Counted from the stretch's first letter, positions 15,868 to 24,820 are shown. The stretch is 64,000 nucleotides of DNA from Geminicoccaceae bacterium (GCA_020638465.1 JACKIM010000001.1:124001-188000), one strand, 5' to 3'. The notes: generated by a model from the letters alone, not told the origin. Made by a program: numbers and translations.

Positions 15868-16463
15868 CCCGGACCGCCGCCTTGCCAGCCGAAGAGGCCA
15901 TGCGTGCCGATTTCTACGGGTTCCTCGCGGGATTTCTGGCCCGGCCGCCGGGTGCCGAAAGGCTGGCGCAGGCTTCGGCCCTGACCGGCGATGACGGCCC
16001 GATGGGTCAGGCGATCGCCGATCTGGCGGCACGCGCGGGCACGACATCCCCCGAAGCGGCCGCGCGCGAATTCAATGCACTGTTCATCGGGCTGGGTCGC
16101 GGTGAGCTCCTGCCCTACGCGAGTGTCTATCTGACGGGCTTCCTCAACGAGAAGCCATTGGCCAGCCTGCGCCGCGACATGGCCACACATGACATGCGCC
16201 GCGCTGATGACATATTTGAACCCGAAGACAACATTGCCAGTCTGTGCGACATGATGGCCGCACTGATCGAGGGCCGGTTTGCCGATCCGGCACCGCTGGC
16301 CGAACAGGGGCAGTTCTTCACCCGTCACCTGGCGCCCTGGGCGGGACATTTCTTCGACGACCTCGAACACGCGAAGGGGGCCGCGCTCTATGCTCCCGTC
16401 GGTCGCATCGGCCGCATCTTCGTCGACATCGAGAAAGAAGCCTTCCGCCTGGGCGGAGCTTGA
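15864..16463 (+). CDS. TorD-family molybdoenzyme assembly chaperone
   Basis: This 199-aa all-helical protein resembles TorD/DmsD chaperones, which bind the twin-arginine leader of a molybdoenzyme and hold it until cofactor insertion. Matching features are RADFYGFLAGFLARPPG, EFNALFIGLGRGELLPYASVY, and PEDNIASLCDMMAALIEG, then FFTRHLAPWAGHFFDDLE. Its client is almost certainly the adjacent FdhA. The ATG overlaps the DUF3306 stop. Confidence 0.91.
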   Translation: MTRTAALPAEEAMRADFYGFLAGFLARPPGAERLAQASALTGDDGPMGQAIADLAARAGTTSPEAAAREFNALFIGLGRGELLPYASVYLTGFLNEKPLASLRRDMATHDMRRADDIFEPEDNIASLCDMMAALIEGRFADPAPLAEQGQFFTRHLAPWAGHFFDDLEHAKGAALYAPVGRIGRIFVDIEKEAFRLGGA

Positions 16464-16478
16464 GAAAAGGAGCCAACG

Positions 16479-16670
16479 ATGAGCCACAAGAAACCCGCCA
16501 ACCGCCGGGATTTCCTCAAGATGACGGCAACCGGCGCACCCGTGGCTGCCGTTGTCGTCCTGACCAGCGATGGTGCCGAGGCCGCACCGGTGAGGAAGTC
16601 CGACCGGGGAGACGCCTGCATGCAGGACACGGCGCATGTCCGGCGTTACTATGAACTTGCCCGGTTTTGA
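16479..16670 (+). CDS. Formate dehydrogenase region TAT-signal mini-protein
   Basis: A 63-aa protein with a twin-arginine leader, NRRDFLKMTATGAPVAAVVV, followed by only ~35 residues ending HVRRYYELARF. Short TAT-tagged proteins of this type are known beside formate dehydrogenase genes (the TIGR02811 family, as I recall). AAGGAG lies 7 bases before the ATG. It lacks any cofactor motif. It may be exported with the enzyme as a tiny subunit or help recruit the TAT machinery; this is inference. Confidence 0.88.
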   Translation: MSHKKPANRRDFLKMTATGAPVAAVVVLTSDGAEAAPVRKSDRGDACMQDTAHVRRYYELARF

Positions 16671-16695
16671 TGCGGCCTGATCAGGGAGAGCACAG

Positions 16696-19674
16696 ATGCT
16701 GAAGCGCAAGACAGATGGCACACCACGCCTTGGCGCCGTTCCGCCCTTTGCGACATCAGCCGCAAAGTCACCCGTCAGCCGCCGCAGTTTCCTGCAACGC
16801 TCCGGACTGGCGGTGAGCGGCATGGCGGCACTCGGCGGCGTTGGGGCGGGTACGGTCACCCGCGCCCATGCCCAGAACGTAGCCACCGCCGGCGAGATCA
16901 GGACGATAAAATCCGTCTGCACCCATTGCTCGGTCGGTTGCACCGTGCTGGCCGAGGTTCAAGATGGCGTGTGGATCGGGCAGGAACCGGGTTTCGACAG
17001 CCCCTTCAATCTGGGCGCCCACTGTGCCAAGGGCGCATCCGTGCGCGAACATGCGCATGGCGAGCGGCGCCTGAAATACCCCATGAAGCTGGTCGGCGGT
17101 GAGTGGCAGAAGGTGAGCTGGGACGAGGCGCTCGGCGAAATCACGGACCGCATGCTGAAAATCCGCGAGGAGAGCGGTCCCGACAGCGTCTACTGGCTGG
17201 GCAGCGCCAAGCATTCGAACGAACAGGCCTACATGATGCGCAAGTTTGCGGCCTACTGGGGCACAAACAACGTCGATCACCAGGCCCGGATCTGTCACTC
17301 CACCACGGTCGCGGGTGTGGCGAACACCTGGGGCTACGGTGCGATGACGAACAGCTACAACGACATCCACAACAGCAAGGCGATCCTGATCATCGGCGGT
17401 AACCCCGCGGAAGCCCATCCGGTATCGTTGCAGCACCTGCTCAAGGGCAAGGAAGAAAACAACGCCCCATTGATCGTCTGCGATCCGCGTTTCACCCGCA
17501 CGGCAGCCCATGCCGACGAATATGTCCGCTTCCGGCCCGGCAGCGATGTCGCCCTGGTCTGGGGTATCCTGTGGCACATTTTCGAGAATGGCTGGGAGGA
17601 CAAGGAGTTCATCCGCACACGTGTGTGGGGCATGGACCAGGTCCGCGCCGAGGTCGCGCGATGGACACCCGAGGAAACCGAGCGTGTCACCGGTGTACCC
17701 GGTGCCCAGCTGGAACGTGTTGCCCGGCTGATGGCGCACAATCGTCCCGGCACCCTGATCTGGTGCATGGGCGGTACCCAGCACACCAACGGAAACAACA
17801 ACACCCGGGCGTATTGCATCCTGCAGCTCGCGCTGGGGAACATGGGGGTTTCCGGTGGCGGCACCAACATCTTCCGTGGCCACGACAATGTGCAGGGTGC
17901 GACCGATCTGGGCGTGCTGTCGCATGACACTCCCGGATATTATGGCCTGTCCGACGGCGCATGGGCGCACTGGGCGCGTGTCTGGGAGGAGGACCTGGAC
18001 TGGCTGAAATCGCGCTTTGCCGTCATCAAGGACGCCGATGGCAACGACAAGCCGCTGATGAACGAGAACGGCATTCCGGTCAGCCGCTGGATCGACGGCG
18101 TGCTGGAGGACCCCGCCAACATCGACCAGCCTCAGGATGTGCGCGCGATGGTCTTCTGGGGACATGCGCCCAACAGCCAGACCCGCATGGCCGAGATGAA
18201 GACGGCCATGGAAAAGCTGGACATGCTGGTGGTGATCGACCCCTACCCTTCCGTCTCCGCCGTGCTGCATGACCGCAAGGACGGCGTTTACCTGCTGCCG
18301 GCAGCAACCCAGTTCGAGACCCGCGGGTCCGTCACCGCCTCGAACCGCTCGATCCAGTGGCGCGACCAGGTCGTGGCTCCCTTGTTCGAAAGCAAGCCCG
18401 ACCACGTCATCATGAAACTGTTCGCGGACAAGTTCGGCTACACCGACCGCCTGTTCCGCAACATTGCCATCGAAGGTGACGAGCCGGTCATCGAGGACAT
18501 CACCCGCGAGTTCAATCGTGGCATGTGGACCATCGGCTATACCGGCCAGAGCCCGGAGCGGCTGAAGCTGCACATGGCCAACCAGCACACCTTTGACAAG
18601 ACCACGCTGCGCGCCAGTGGCGGGCCCTGCGACGGCGACTACTACGGATTGCCCTGGCCCTGCTGGGGTACTGCGGAGATGAAGCATCCGGGCACGCCCA
18701 ACCTGTACGACATGTCGATCCCTGTCAGCGAGGGCGGCCTGACCTTCCGTGCCCGTTTCGGCGTGGAACGCGACGGCGAGAACCTGCTGGCCGACGGTGT
18801 CTATTCGAAGAACAGCGAGATCGAGGATGGCTATCCCGAATTCACCTACGAGATGCTGGTTCAGCTCGGCTGGGACAAGGACCTGACCAACCGCGAAAGA
18901 TACGTGGTCGGCAAGGTCGCGGGCATCGAATCGATGCAGGGGAACCCCGACGAGGTCGATGACGCACAGGCCATGCCGTTGCCATCGGACTTCAATGAGA
19001 AGGTCGCCAAGATCAACTGGAAGACAGATCTTTCAGGCGGCATCCAGCGGGTGGCGATCCTCCATGAATGCGCTCCTTTCGGCAACGCCAGGGCTCGCTG
19101 CAATGTCTGGACCTTCCCCGACCCCATCCCGCTGCATCGCGAACCTCTCTACACCAACCGTCGCGATCTGGTTGCAGACTACCCGACCTATCAGGATCGA
19201 AAGTTCTATCGTCTGCCAACCATGTACGAATCGATCCAGAAGAACGATTTCTCGGAGAAATTCCCGATCATCCTGACCTCGGGCCGACTGGTCGAATATG
19301 AGGGTGGCGGTGACGAGACCCGGTCGAATCCCTGGCTGGCGGAGTTACAGCAGGAAATGTTCTGCGAGGTCAATCCTAGGGACGCCGGCAATATCGGCAT
19401 CCGTGACGGCCAGCAGATCTGGGTCGAGGGTCCGGAGGGCGGCAAGGTCCGGGTCAAGGCCATGGTCACCGAGCGGGTAGGTCCGGGTGTGGCCTTCATG
19501 CCCTTCCACTTCGGCGGTTTCTTCGAAGGCAAGGACCTGCGCTCGAAATATCCCGAGGGTGCGGACCCGATCGTCCTGGGTGAATCGAGCAATACCGCCC
19601 AGACCTATGGCTATGACAGCGTGACACAGATGCAGGAAACCAAGGCCACGCTCTGCAAGATCTCGGCTGCGTAA
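16696..19674 (+). CDS. fdhA: Formate dehydrogenase alpha (catalytic) subunit, cysteine type
   Basis: A 992-aa molybdopterin oxidoreductase that oxidises formate to CO2. Residues 28-34 (SRRSFLQ) form the twin-arginine export signal, ending near AHAQ. The proximal 4Fe-4S cluster is held by Cys75, Cys78, Cys82 and Cys110. The active-site ligand is Cys200 in ARICHSTTVAG, with neighbouring His201; E. coli FdnG has selenocysteine here, and no in-frame TGA is present. Molybdopterin-guanine dinucleotide binding regions (IIGGNPAEAHP, GGTQHTNGNNN) and the C-terminal MopB domain (PIILTSGRLVEYEGGG) are complete. It sits directly upstream of beta and gamma subunits, so it is a periplasmic membrane-linked enzyme feeding quinone. 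Confidence 0.96.
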   Translation: MLKRKTDGTPRLGAVPPFATSAAKSPVSRRSFLQRSGLAVSGMAALGGVGAGTVTRAHAQNVATAGEIRTIKSVCTHCSVGCTVLAEVQDGVWIGQEPGFDSPFNLGAHCAKGASVREHAHGERRLKYPMKLVGGEWQKVSWDEALGEITDRMLKIREESGPDSVYWLGSAKHSNEQAYMMRKFAAYWGTNNVDHQARICHSTTVAGVANTWGYGAMTNSYNDIHNSKAILIIGGNPAEAHPVSLQHLLKGKEENNAPLIVCDPRFTRTAAHADEYVRFRPGSDVALVWGILWHIFENGWEDKEFIRTRVWGMDQVRAEVARWTPEETERVTGVPGAQLERVARLMAHNRPGTLIWCMGGTQHTNGNNNTRAYCILQLALGNMGVSGGGTNIFRGHDNVQGATDLGVLSHDTPGYYGLSDGAWAHWARVWEEDLDWLKSRFAVIKDADGNDKPLMNENGIPVSRWIDGVLEDPANIDQPQDVRAMVFWGHAPNSQTRMAEMKTAMEKLDMLVVIDPYPSVSAVLHDRKDGVYLLPAATQFETRGSVTASNRSIQWRDQVVAPLFESKPDHVIMKLFADKFGYTDRLFRNIAIEGDEPVIEDITREFNRGMWTIGYTGQSPERLKLHMANQHTFDKTTLRASGGPCDGDYYGLPWPCWGTAEMKHPGTPNLYDMSIPVSEGGLTFRARFGVERDGENLLADGVYSKNSEIEDGYPEFTYEMLVQLGWDKDLTNRERYVVGKVAGIESMQGNPDEVDDAQAMPLPSDFNEKVAKINWKTDLSGGIQRVAILHECAPFGNARARCNVWTFPDPIPLHREPLYTNRRDLVADYPTYQDRKFYRLPTMYESIQKNDFSEKFPIILTSGRLVEYEGGGDETRSNPWLAELQQEMFCEVNPRDAGNIGIRDGQQIWVEGPEGGKVRVKAMVTERVGPGVAFMPFHFGGFFEGKDLRSKYPEGADPIVLGESSNTAQTYGYDSVTQMQETKATLCKISAA

Positions 19675-19687
19675 GGAGGAACACGAC

Positions 19688-20365
19688 ATGGCACGCGCGA
19701 AATTCCTGTGTGACGCCGAACGCTGCATCGAGTGCAATGCCTGCGTCACCGCCTGCAAGAACGAGCATGAAATTCCATGGGGCATCAACCGCCGCCGGGT
19801 CGTGACGATCAATGACGGCAAGCCTGGCGAACGTTCGATCTCGGTCGCCTGCATGCACTGCTCCGATGCACCCTGCATGGCGGTCTGTCCGGTCGACTGC
19901 TTCTACCAGACGCCCGACGGGATCGTGCTGCATTCCAAGGATTTGTGCATCGGTTGCGGCTACTGCTTCTACGCCTGTCCCTTTGGCGCGCCGCAATATC
20001 CCAAGGCCGGGAATTTCGGCAGTCGCGGAAAGATGGACAAGTGCACATTCTGCGCCGGCGGTCCCGAACCCGACGGATCCGAAGCCGAGTTCCGCAAGTA
20101 CGGCCGCAACCGCATTGCCGAGGGAAAGCTGCCGATCTGTGCCGAGATGTGCTCGACCAAGGCGCTGCTCGCCGGTGATGGCGACATGGTCAGCGCGATC
20201 TACCGCGAACGGGTGATCGCTCGCGGTTTCGGGACGGGTGCCTGGGGCTGGAAACAGGCCTATGGCGATGGTCCGGATGCGTCACTGCCCGATGCGTCGA
20301 TCGCCCCTCCACAGCCAGTCGATACGTCCCGGGATGCATCCGGCACTGCGCCGACCGGCAACTGA
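19688..20365 (+). CDS. fdhB: Formate dehydrogenase beta subunit (FDH3 type, four 4Fe-4S)
   Basis: A 225-aa electron-transfer subunit with four ferredoxin-type clusters: CDAERCIECNACVTACKNEH at residues 8-27, CMHCSDAPCMAVCPVDC, CIGCGYCFYACPFGAP and CTFC...CAEMC. It passes electrons from FdhA to the cytochrome b subunit. AGGAGG lies just before the ATG. Unlike E. coli FdnH it lacks a C-terminal membrane helix and ends in a Pro/Asp/Ser tail, as is usual for the FDH3 beta type. It is co-exported with FdhA as it has no leader of its own. Confidence 0.95.
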   Translation: MARAKFLCDAERCIECNACVTACKNEHEIPWGINRRRVVTINDGKPGERSISVACMHCSDAPCMAVCPVDCFYQTPDGIVLHSKDLCIGCGYCFYACPFGAPQYPKAGNFGSRGKMDKCTFCAGGPEPDGSEAEFRKYGRNRIAEGKLPICAEMCSTKALLAGDGDMVSAIYRERVIARGFGTGAWGWKQAYGDGPDASLPDASIAPPQPVDTSRDASGTAPTGN

Positions 20366-20388
20366 TCGCAACGAGGGAGAAGGCTGCC

Positions 20389-21831
20389 ATGCCGATGCCA
20401 ATCCGCTGTCTTGCCCTCGGGCTGGCCATGGTCCTTGGGCTCGCCGTGCCCGGCAAGGCTCAGACGGTGAACGAGGGCGATTTCGGCCGGGACGTGCAGC
20501 GACCGACGCTCATGGAACCGATCGGGCAGCCATCGTCATCGGTCAGGCCGCCTGCGCCCGATGAACGCGCACTCGAAATTTCCAGCCAGCCGAAGGCCGA
20601 ATGGGCGGTCACCCGGATGTCGGACCCGAGTGATGCTTCATCGTCCGTGCGGCTGAATGACCCGGCAACAGCCGAAATGCCTGGGGATACGCTGCGCGAT
20701 GTACTGGCACGACAGAAGCCGGCCAGTGAATCCGCCGAAACGCTGCTGAAGCAAGTCCTGTTCGGCGGCACGCCCGGTGCCACCATGCCGGTCGATCCGG
20801 CCAGCACTCCGGCGGCGGCCAACCCGGAAGCCGCCATCGGCCCGCTGGCGGTGGGCGGGGCCCACAACGATGCAGAGATCTGGTCGGCGATCCGCAACGG
20901 TCAGGCCGACACCGACACCCAGGTTCGCGGACCGGCCACCGGAACGCTGATCCAGGATGGCGGCATGCCGTGGCTGCAGTTCCGCAGCGGACCGTTGCTG
21001 CACTGGGGCGGCTGGTTGCTGGTGGGTACATTGGCGGTTGTGGCCGCGTTCTTCCTGTTCCGGGGCCGCATCCGCATCCAGGGGCGGAAAACGGGTCGAA
21101 CGATTGAACGCTTCGCTTTTATCGAACGCTTCGGTCACTGGTTGACGGCGGGCAGCTTCATACTGCTGGCTGTTACCGGTCTGCTGACCCTGTTCGGGCG
21201 GATTGCCCTGATTCCGCTGATCGGGCATGCCGCCTACTCGCCCGTCGCCATCGGCAGCAAGTGGGTCCACAACAACGTCTCATGGGCCTTCATGGCCGGA
21301 CTGATCCTGATCTTCGTGCTTTGGGCCGGACGCAATATTCCCCGGCGCGTCGACCTGCAATGGATTGCAAAGGGTGGCGGACTGTTCTCGAAGAACTCGC
21401 ACCCGCATGCGGGCAAGTTCAACGCCGGGCAGAAGATGGTGTTCTGGGCAGTGGCGCTGCTGGGTGTCTCGATTTCCCTGTCGGGACTGTCCCTGCTGTT
21501 CCCCTTCGATCTCCACCTGTTCCCGGGGACCTTCGCCTGGATCAACGGCATCTTCGGCACGCACCTGCCCGAGGTGATGTCGCCCCAGCATGAAATGCAG
21601 CTGGCACAGACGTGGCATGCTGTCATCGCCTTCATCTTCATGGCCATCATCGTGCCGCACATCTATATCGGCTCGGTCGGCATGGAAGGCGCCTTCGATG
21701 CCATGGGATCGGGCGAAGTCGAGGTGCAATGGGCCGTCGAGCATCATGACCTGTGGTTTGAAAAGGTAACCGGGCGCAAGGCGCAGGACTACATGCAGAA
21801 TGGACCATCGCGGCAGGGAAGCATGTCATGA
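20389..21831 (+). CDS. fdhC: Formate dehydrogenase gamma subunit (cytochrome b) with long N-terminal extension
   Basis: A 480-aa membrane anchor. Residues 1-25 form a signal peptide (cleavage likely after KAQ). Residues ~26-200 are low-complexity and extracytoplasmic. Membrane helices lie at about 206-225, 250-270, 297-314, 351-373 and 409-427. His250, His410 and His424 are candidate heme b ligands. The core matches the FdnI/FdoI cytochrome b556 family, which is only ~210-220 aa in E. coli; longer forms occur in alphaproteobacteria, but 480 aa seems extended. It transfers electrons to quinone. The stop overlaps the next small gene (ATGA). Confidence 0.93.
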   Translation: MPMPIRCLALGLAMVLGLAVPGKAQTVNEGDFGRDVQRPTLMEPIGQPSSSVRPPAPDERALEISSQPKAEWAVTRMSDPSDASSSVRLNDPATAEMPGDTLRDVLARQKPASESAETLLKQVLFGGTPGATMPVDPASTPAAANPEAAIGPLAVGGAHNDAEIWSAIRNGQADTDTQVRGPATGTLIQDGGMPWLQFRSGPLLHWGGWLLVGTLAVVAAFFLFRGRIRIQGRKTGRTIERFAFIERFGHWLTAGSFILLAVTGLLTLFGRIALIPLIGHAAYSPVAIGSKWVHNNVSWAFMAGLILIFVLWAGRNIPRRVDLQWIAKGGGLFSKNSHPHAGKFNAGQKMVFWAVALLGVSISLSGLSLLFPFDLHLFPGTFAWINGIFGTHLPEVMSPQHEMQLAQTWHAVIAFIFMAIIVPHIYIGSVGMEGAFDAMGSGEVEVQWAVEHHDLWFEKVTGRKAQDYMQNGPSRQGSMS

Positions 21832-21971
21832 GGGCGATGTATTCCGCATTCGTGATGATTGCGATCATCGGCATCGCGGCCGGATGGGCGCTGAACCGCA
21901 CCGCCCCGACAACAGCCGAGGCCTGGACCGCCCACGAAAGCGTCCGCTTGGGCGATGCCGTCGAACCATAG
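21828..21971 (+). CDS. 47-aa single-helix membrane peptide closing the formate dehydrogenase operon
   Basis: The ATG overlaps the gamma subunit stop (ATGA). The peptide starts MRAMYSAFVMIAIIGIAAGW, one membrane helix of ~18 residues, and ends in a short polar tail. Position and coupling suggest a small subunit or stability factor of the formate dehydrogenase complex; I recognise no family. Confidence 0.6.
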   Translation: MRAMYSAFVMIAIIGIAAGWALNRTAPTTAEAWTAHESVRLGDAVEP

Positions 21972-22394
21972 GTCATCGATCGCTTTCTGATACGCCGAGC
22001 TTGAACCCATGAGGTGAATGATTGTCAGCGGGTCTGGACGACCCGTGGCAGGATATTCGCGCCCGCGGGAATTTCTCCCGACGGCTGTTCGGACCCGCAT
22101 CTTATTATACAAAAATTTAGCGCGAAATATAGCGAAAAGCGATACTCTTGTGCAACCTTACAGGCGTATGCACCATGGGGCGTCTTTAACCACAGGTAGC
22201 TGCATAACTTGGTACTGTTATTTTTCTTTCATACTTGCGCGTGGGTCGCTTCATGCGCGATAGAGTGGTCGTTAACCTTAAATTAAGGTTAACCGACTAA
22301 CGACGATCCGGGAGGGGCAAGCCCCTGTCGTATCGCCCAACCAAAAGGCTTCTCAGCAATAGGGCCGAGTAACCAACGCGACTGGTGACGAGTC
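21972..22394. other. 423-base AT-richer non-coding stretch
   Basis: No gene is supported. Base composition drops well below the surroundings (for example TTATTATACAAAAATTTAGC near 22103), which suggests promoter DNA for the downstream small gene or acquired sequence. It contains a strong AT-rich palindrome at 22271-22293. No riboswitch or tRNA fold was recognised. Confidence 0.5.
22271..22293. repeat. Perfect 11-bp AT-rich palindrome
   Basis: GTTAACCTTAA and its reverse complement are separated by one base. Symmetry continues imperfectly outwards (GTCG / CGAC). It has no T-run, so an operator for a dimeric regulator is more likely than a terminator. Confidence 0.5.
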
Positions 22395-22760
22395 ATGGCA
22401 AATCAACAGGCACGGATAAGCAAGGACATATCCTTCACGGATATTCTGGCAGATGTCTTCGAGCAGGAAATTCGGCAGACTTCCGGTGATGTTGGCGACA
22501 GCAGTCGCCTCACGCTGCGGCTGACCGACCTCATCGAGGATACCAATGGCGAGGTGGTCCTCTTCAATGATTCCCACCTGCCGAGGCTGGCGGTGGTTAC
22601 GGATATCAGCCCGGTGGATCGCGGCGAGGTGGGCCGCCATGTCACGGTCAACGGCGACGATGTTACCGGCTTCCACTACATCGCGTTCGGCAATGGCCTG
22701 AAACTTTACTATCAGGACGGACTCGACCTGCTGCTGGTTGACGATAACGTCCATGCCTGA
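22395..22760 (+). CDS. Hypothetical protein, 121 aa, unrecognised
   Basis: The protein starts MANQQARISKDISFTDILAD and is acidic, with no signal peptide or membrane helix. The second half has a regular pattern of short beta-strand segments, DRGEVGRHVTVNGDDVTGFH then FGNGLKLYYQDGLDLLL. This loosely recalls beta-rich domains of large secreted repeat proteins, but no known motif is complete. It stands alone between a palindrome-containing promoter region and the hybrid kinase. Codon use looks normal for the window. Function unknown. Confidence 0.6.
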   Translation: MANQQARISKDISFTDILADVFEQEIRQTSGDVGDSSRLTLRLTDLIEDTNGEVVLFNDSHLPRLAVVTDISPVDRGEVGRHVTVNGDDVTGFHYIAFGNGLKLYYQDGLDLLLVDDNVHA

Positions 22761-22937
22761 GCCTTCCGTCACGGTCTGACGGACTGACTTGCGAACATCC
22801 GCGCGGTTTCCTTGTGACCGTGAGGGATCGTGCCGATGTTCGGGGTCAGGTATTGCCAATGCAATCCGAATGGGATTAATGGTTTTTTAATTCTACCAGA
22901 AGTAGAATTATCAAATCATTCACCTCAGGTTGCTGGC

Positions 22938-24617
22938 ATGGCGGAAACTCCCTCTTCCTCATCACATTCCCCGGGACATCCGGCAGCACGACCGCCGGTG
23001 GATGACGGGAGTTGCCTGATTGCCCGGTTGCGATCACGGATCGCCGGGCTCGAACAGGCTGTCGGGGCCGCCGAAGAGACCAACGAAGCTCGCGCCACGT
23101 TCCTCGCAACCATGAGCCACGAGCTGCGCGAGCCGATGAATGGCGTTCTGGGCATGGCTCGCCTGTTGCGCGAGACCCAACTCGACCCGGAGCAACTGGC
23201 CTATGTCGAGGCGGTGGTCGACTCGGCCGAGGCGTTGATTTCCATCATCAATGATATTCTCGATCTGTCGCGTATCGACGCCGGCAACATCGAGTTTGTC
23301 AGCGTGGACTTCTCGCTGCGCCCCTTTTTCGACCGGTTGGGAACACTCCTGCGGAACCGGGCTACCCGCAAGGGACTGGAGTTCCGCATCGAGCTCAGCG
23401 ATGCCCTGCCGGGCGTTCTTCGGGGCGATCCGGGTCGTTTGCGACAAATGCTGATCAATCTTGCCGGCAATGCCATCAAGTTCACGAGCCAGGGGGAAGT
23501 GGTCGTTCAGGTCCGCGCGGAAACGGCTCGAAATGACCGCACAGTTCTATTCATGTCGGTGAGCGACACCGGAGCAGGTATTCCCCATCACGTGCAGGAA
23601 CGGCTCTTTTCCGCCTTTGCTCAAGCCGATGCCGGAATACCGCGCCTCTACGGCGGCAACGGCCTCGGGCTGATGATCGCCCAGCGGCTCGCTCGGGCCA
23701 TGGGCGGCGAAATCAGCGTCCACAGCGACGGCGTACATGGCAGTCGCTTCGATGCGAGCGTCCAGCTCGATGCGGCGGGCGACGAAGACGCGCCGACGAT
23801 CAGCCGGGCCGATCTTGCCGGCACCACCATGCTCGTCGTCGATGCCCAGAAGCGCAGTCGGGAAACCGTCATCGACCTCGGCTCGCTCTGGAATATGCAT
23901 GTACGCGGCGCCATTTCCGCCATCGAGGCCCTCAGCGCCATCCAGGATGCAGCGGACCGCGGCGAGCCGTTCGACTTCGTGCTCATCGACCGGTCGGTCG
24001 ATGAAGGTAGCGGGGACGCCATCGGGGAGAAGGCGCGGACGGTTGCTGGCATGGAAAACAGCCGTCTCGTCCTGCTGGTCGCATCGGGCATGCGCGGCGA
24101 TGCCAGGCGCGCGCGCGAGGCCGGTTTCGACGCCTATCTGCCCAAGCCGCTGACGGCCAGCACCCTGCTCGACTGCCTGCAGCAACTGCGCGCCGGGCCG
24201 GTCGAGGGTGGCCTGCTCACCATTCATTCCCTCTCCGATCACAAGCGCAAGCCGCTTCGCATCCTCGTCGCCGACGACAACCCGGTGAACTGCAAGCTCG
24301 CGACGATCATGCTCCGGCGAGCCGGGCATGCCGTGGAGATCGCCGCCGATGGTCAGGAGGCCGTGCGGATGGTCGAAAGCGGCCAGTTCGACCTCGTCTT
24401 GATGGACATCCAGATGCCGGTGATGAACGGGCTCGATGCAACCCGTCGCATCCGCGAACTGGCCGATGCGACGAAGTCGGCCATTCCCATCATCGCCATC
24501 ACCGCCAATGCCATGCGCGGCGATGACGCACCCTGCTATCGGGCCGGCATGAACGGCTACGTCACCAAGCCCATCGACCGCGCCAGCCTCATGACCGCCA
24601 TCGACGGCGTGGTCTAG
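22938..24617 (+). CDS. Soluble hybrid histidine kinase with two receiver domains
   Basis: This 559-aa protein has no membrane helix and no sensor domain before the kinase. A short coiled coil (residues ~30-55) leads into the HisKA box with His61 in TFLATMSHELREPMNG. The ATPase domain shows NLAGNAIKFT, DTGAGIP and GGNGLGLMIAQRL. A first receiver domain (Asp351, LIDRS) is degenerate: the acidic pair is VDAQ instead of DD. The second (RILVADDNPVNCKLA, Asp490 in LMDIQMPVMNG, Lys in YVTKP) is intact. It probably relays phosphate to an HPt or receives signals from another protein. ATG 22938 was chosen; an in-frame ATG at 22830 would add 36 residues of unlikely sequence. Confidence 0.88.
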   Translation: MAETPSSSSHSPGHPAARPPVDDGSCLIARLRSRIAGLEQAVGAAEETNEARATFLATMSHELREPMNGVLGMARLLRETQLDPEQLAYVEAVVDSAEALISIINDILDLSRIDAGNIEFVSVDFSLRPFFDRLGTLLRNRATRKGLEFRIELSDALPGVLRGDPGRLRQMLINLAGNAIKFTSQGEVVVQVRAETARNDRTVLFMSVSDTGAGIPHHVQERLFSAFAQADAGIPRLYGGNGLGLMIAQRLARAMGGEISVHSDGVHGSRFDASVQLDAAGDEDAPTISRADLAGTTMLVVDAQKRSRETVIDLGSLWNMHVRGAISAIEALSAIQDAADRGEPFDFVLIDRSVDEGSGDAIGEKARTVAGMENSRLVLLVASGMRGDARRAREAGFDAYLPKPLTASTLLDCLQQLRAGPVEGGLLTIHSLSDHKRKPLRILVADDNPVNCKLATIMLRRAGHAVEIAADGQEAVRMVESGQFDLVLMDIQMPVMNGLDATRRIRELADATKSAIPIIAITANAMRGDDAPCYRAGMNGYVTKPIDRASLMTAIDGVV

Positions 24618-24621
24618 AGCG

Positions 24622-24653
24622 TTTCCCGATCAGGAAGCACCCTCGATCGGAAA
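24622..24653. repeat. Imperfect hairpin downstream of the hybrid kinase
   Basis: TTTCCCGATC and GATCGGAAAA form a 9-of-10 stem around a 12-base loop, 4 bases after the kinase stop. There is no T tract, so termination is possible but not proven. Confidence 0.35.
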
Positions 24654-24820
24654 AGGGCGGAATCGCTCTTCCGGCGTCCTGCCCGTTTTCCTCGGCAGCC
24701 CTGCTCCGCCGCTCCGATGCTGCGATCCGAACGGCGGGGCGGTTCATGGAAATGCGCGAACGTACCCGCCCGGAATCCCGGGGCCGGTGCACTGCGGGAG
24801 CCGCCACATCCGGCGATCAG

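Noticed and set aside
16768..18687. 639-codon minus-strand frame opposite fdhA
   Set aside because: Shadow of fdhA; sequence is composed of the complement of conserved FDH motifs.
16696..19674. Possible selenocysteine-containing FDH
   Set aside because: The active-site position is Cys200 and no in-frame TGA is present.
21972..22394. Riboswitch or structured RNA upstream of the 121-aa gene
   Set aside because: Apart from one palindrome no conserved RNA motif or long stem set was recognised.
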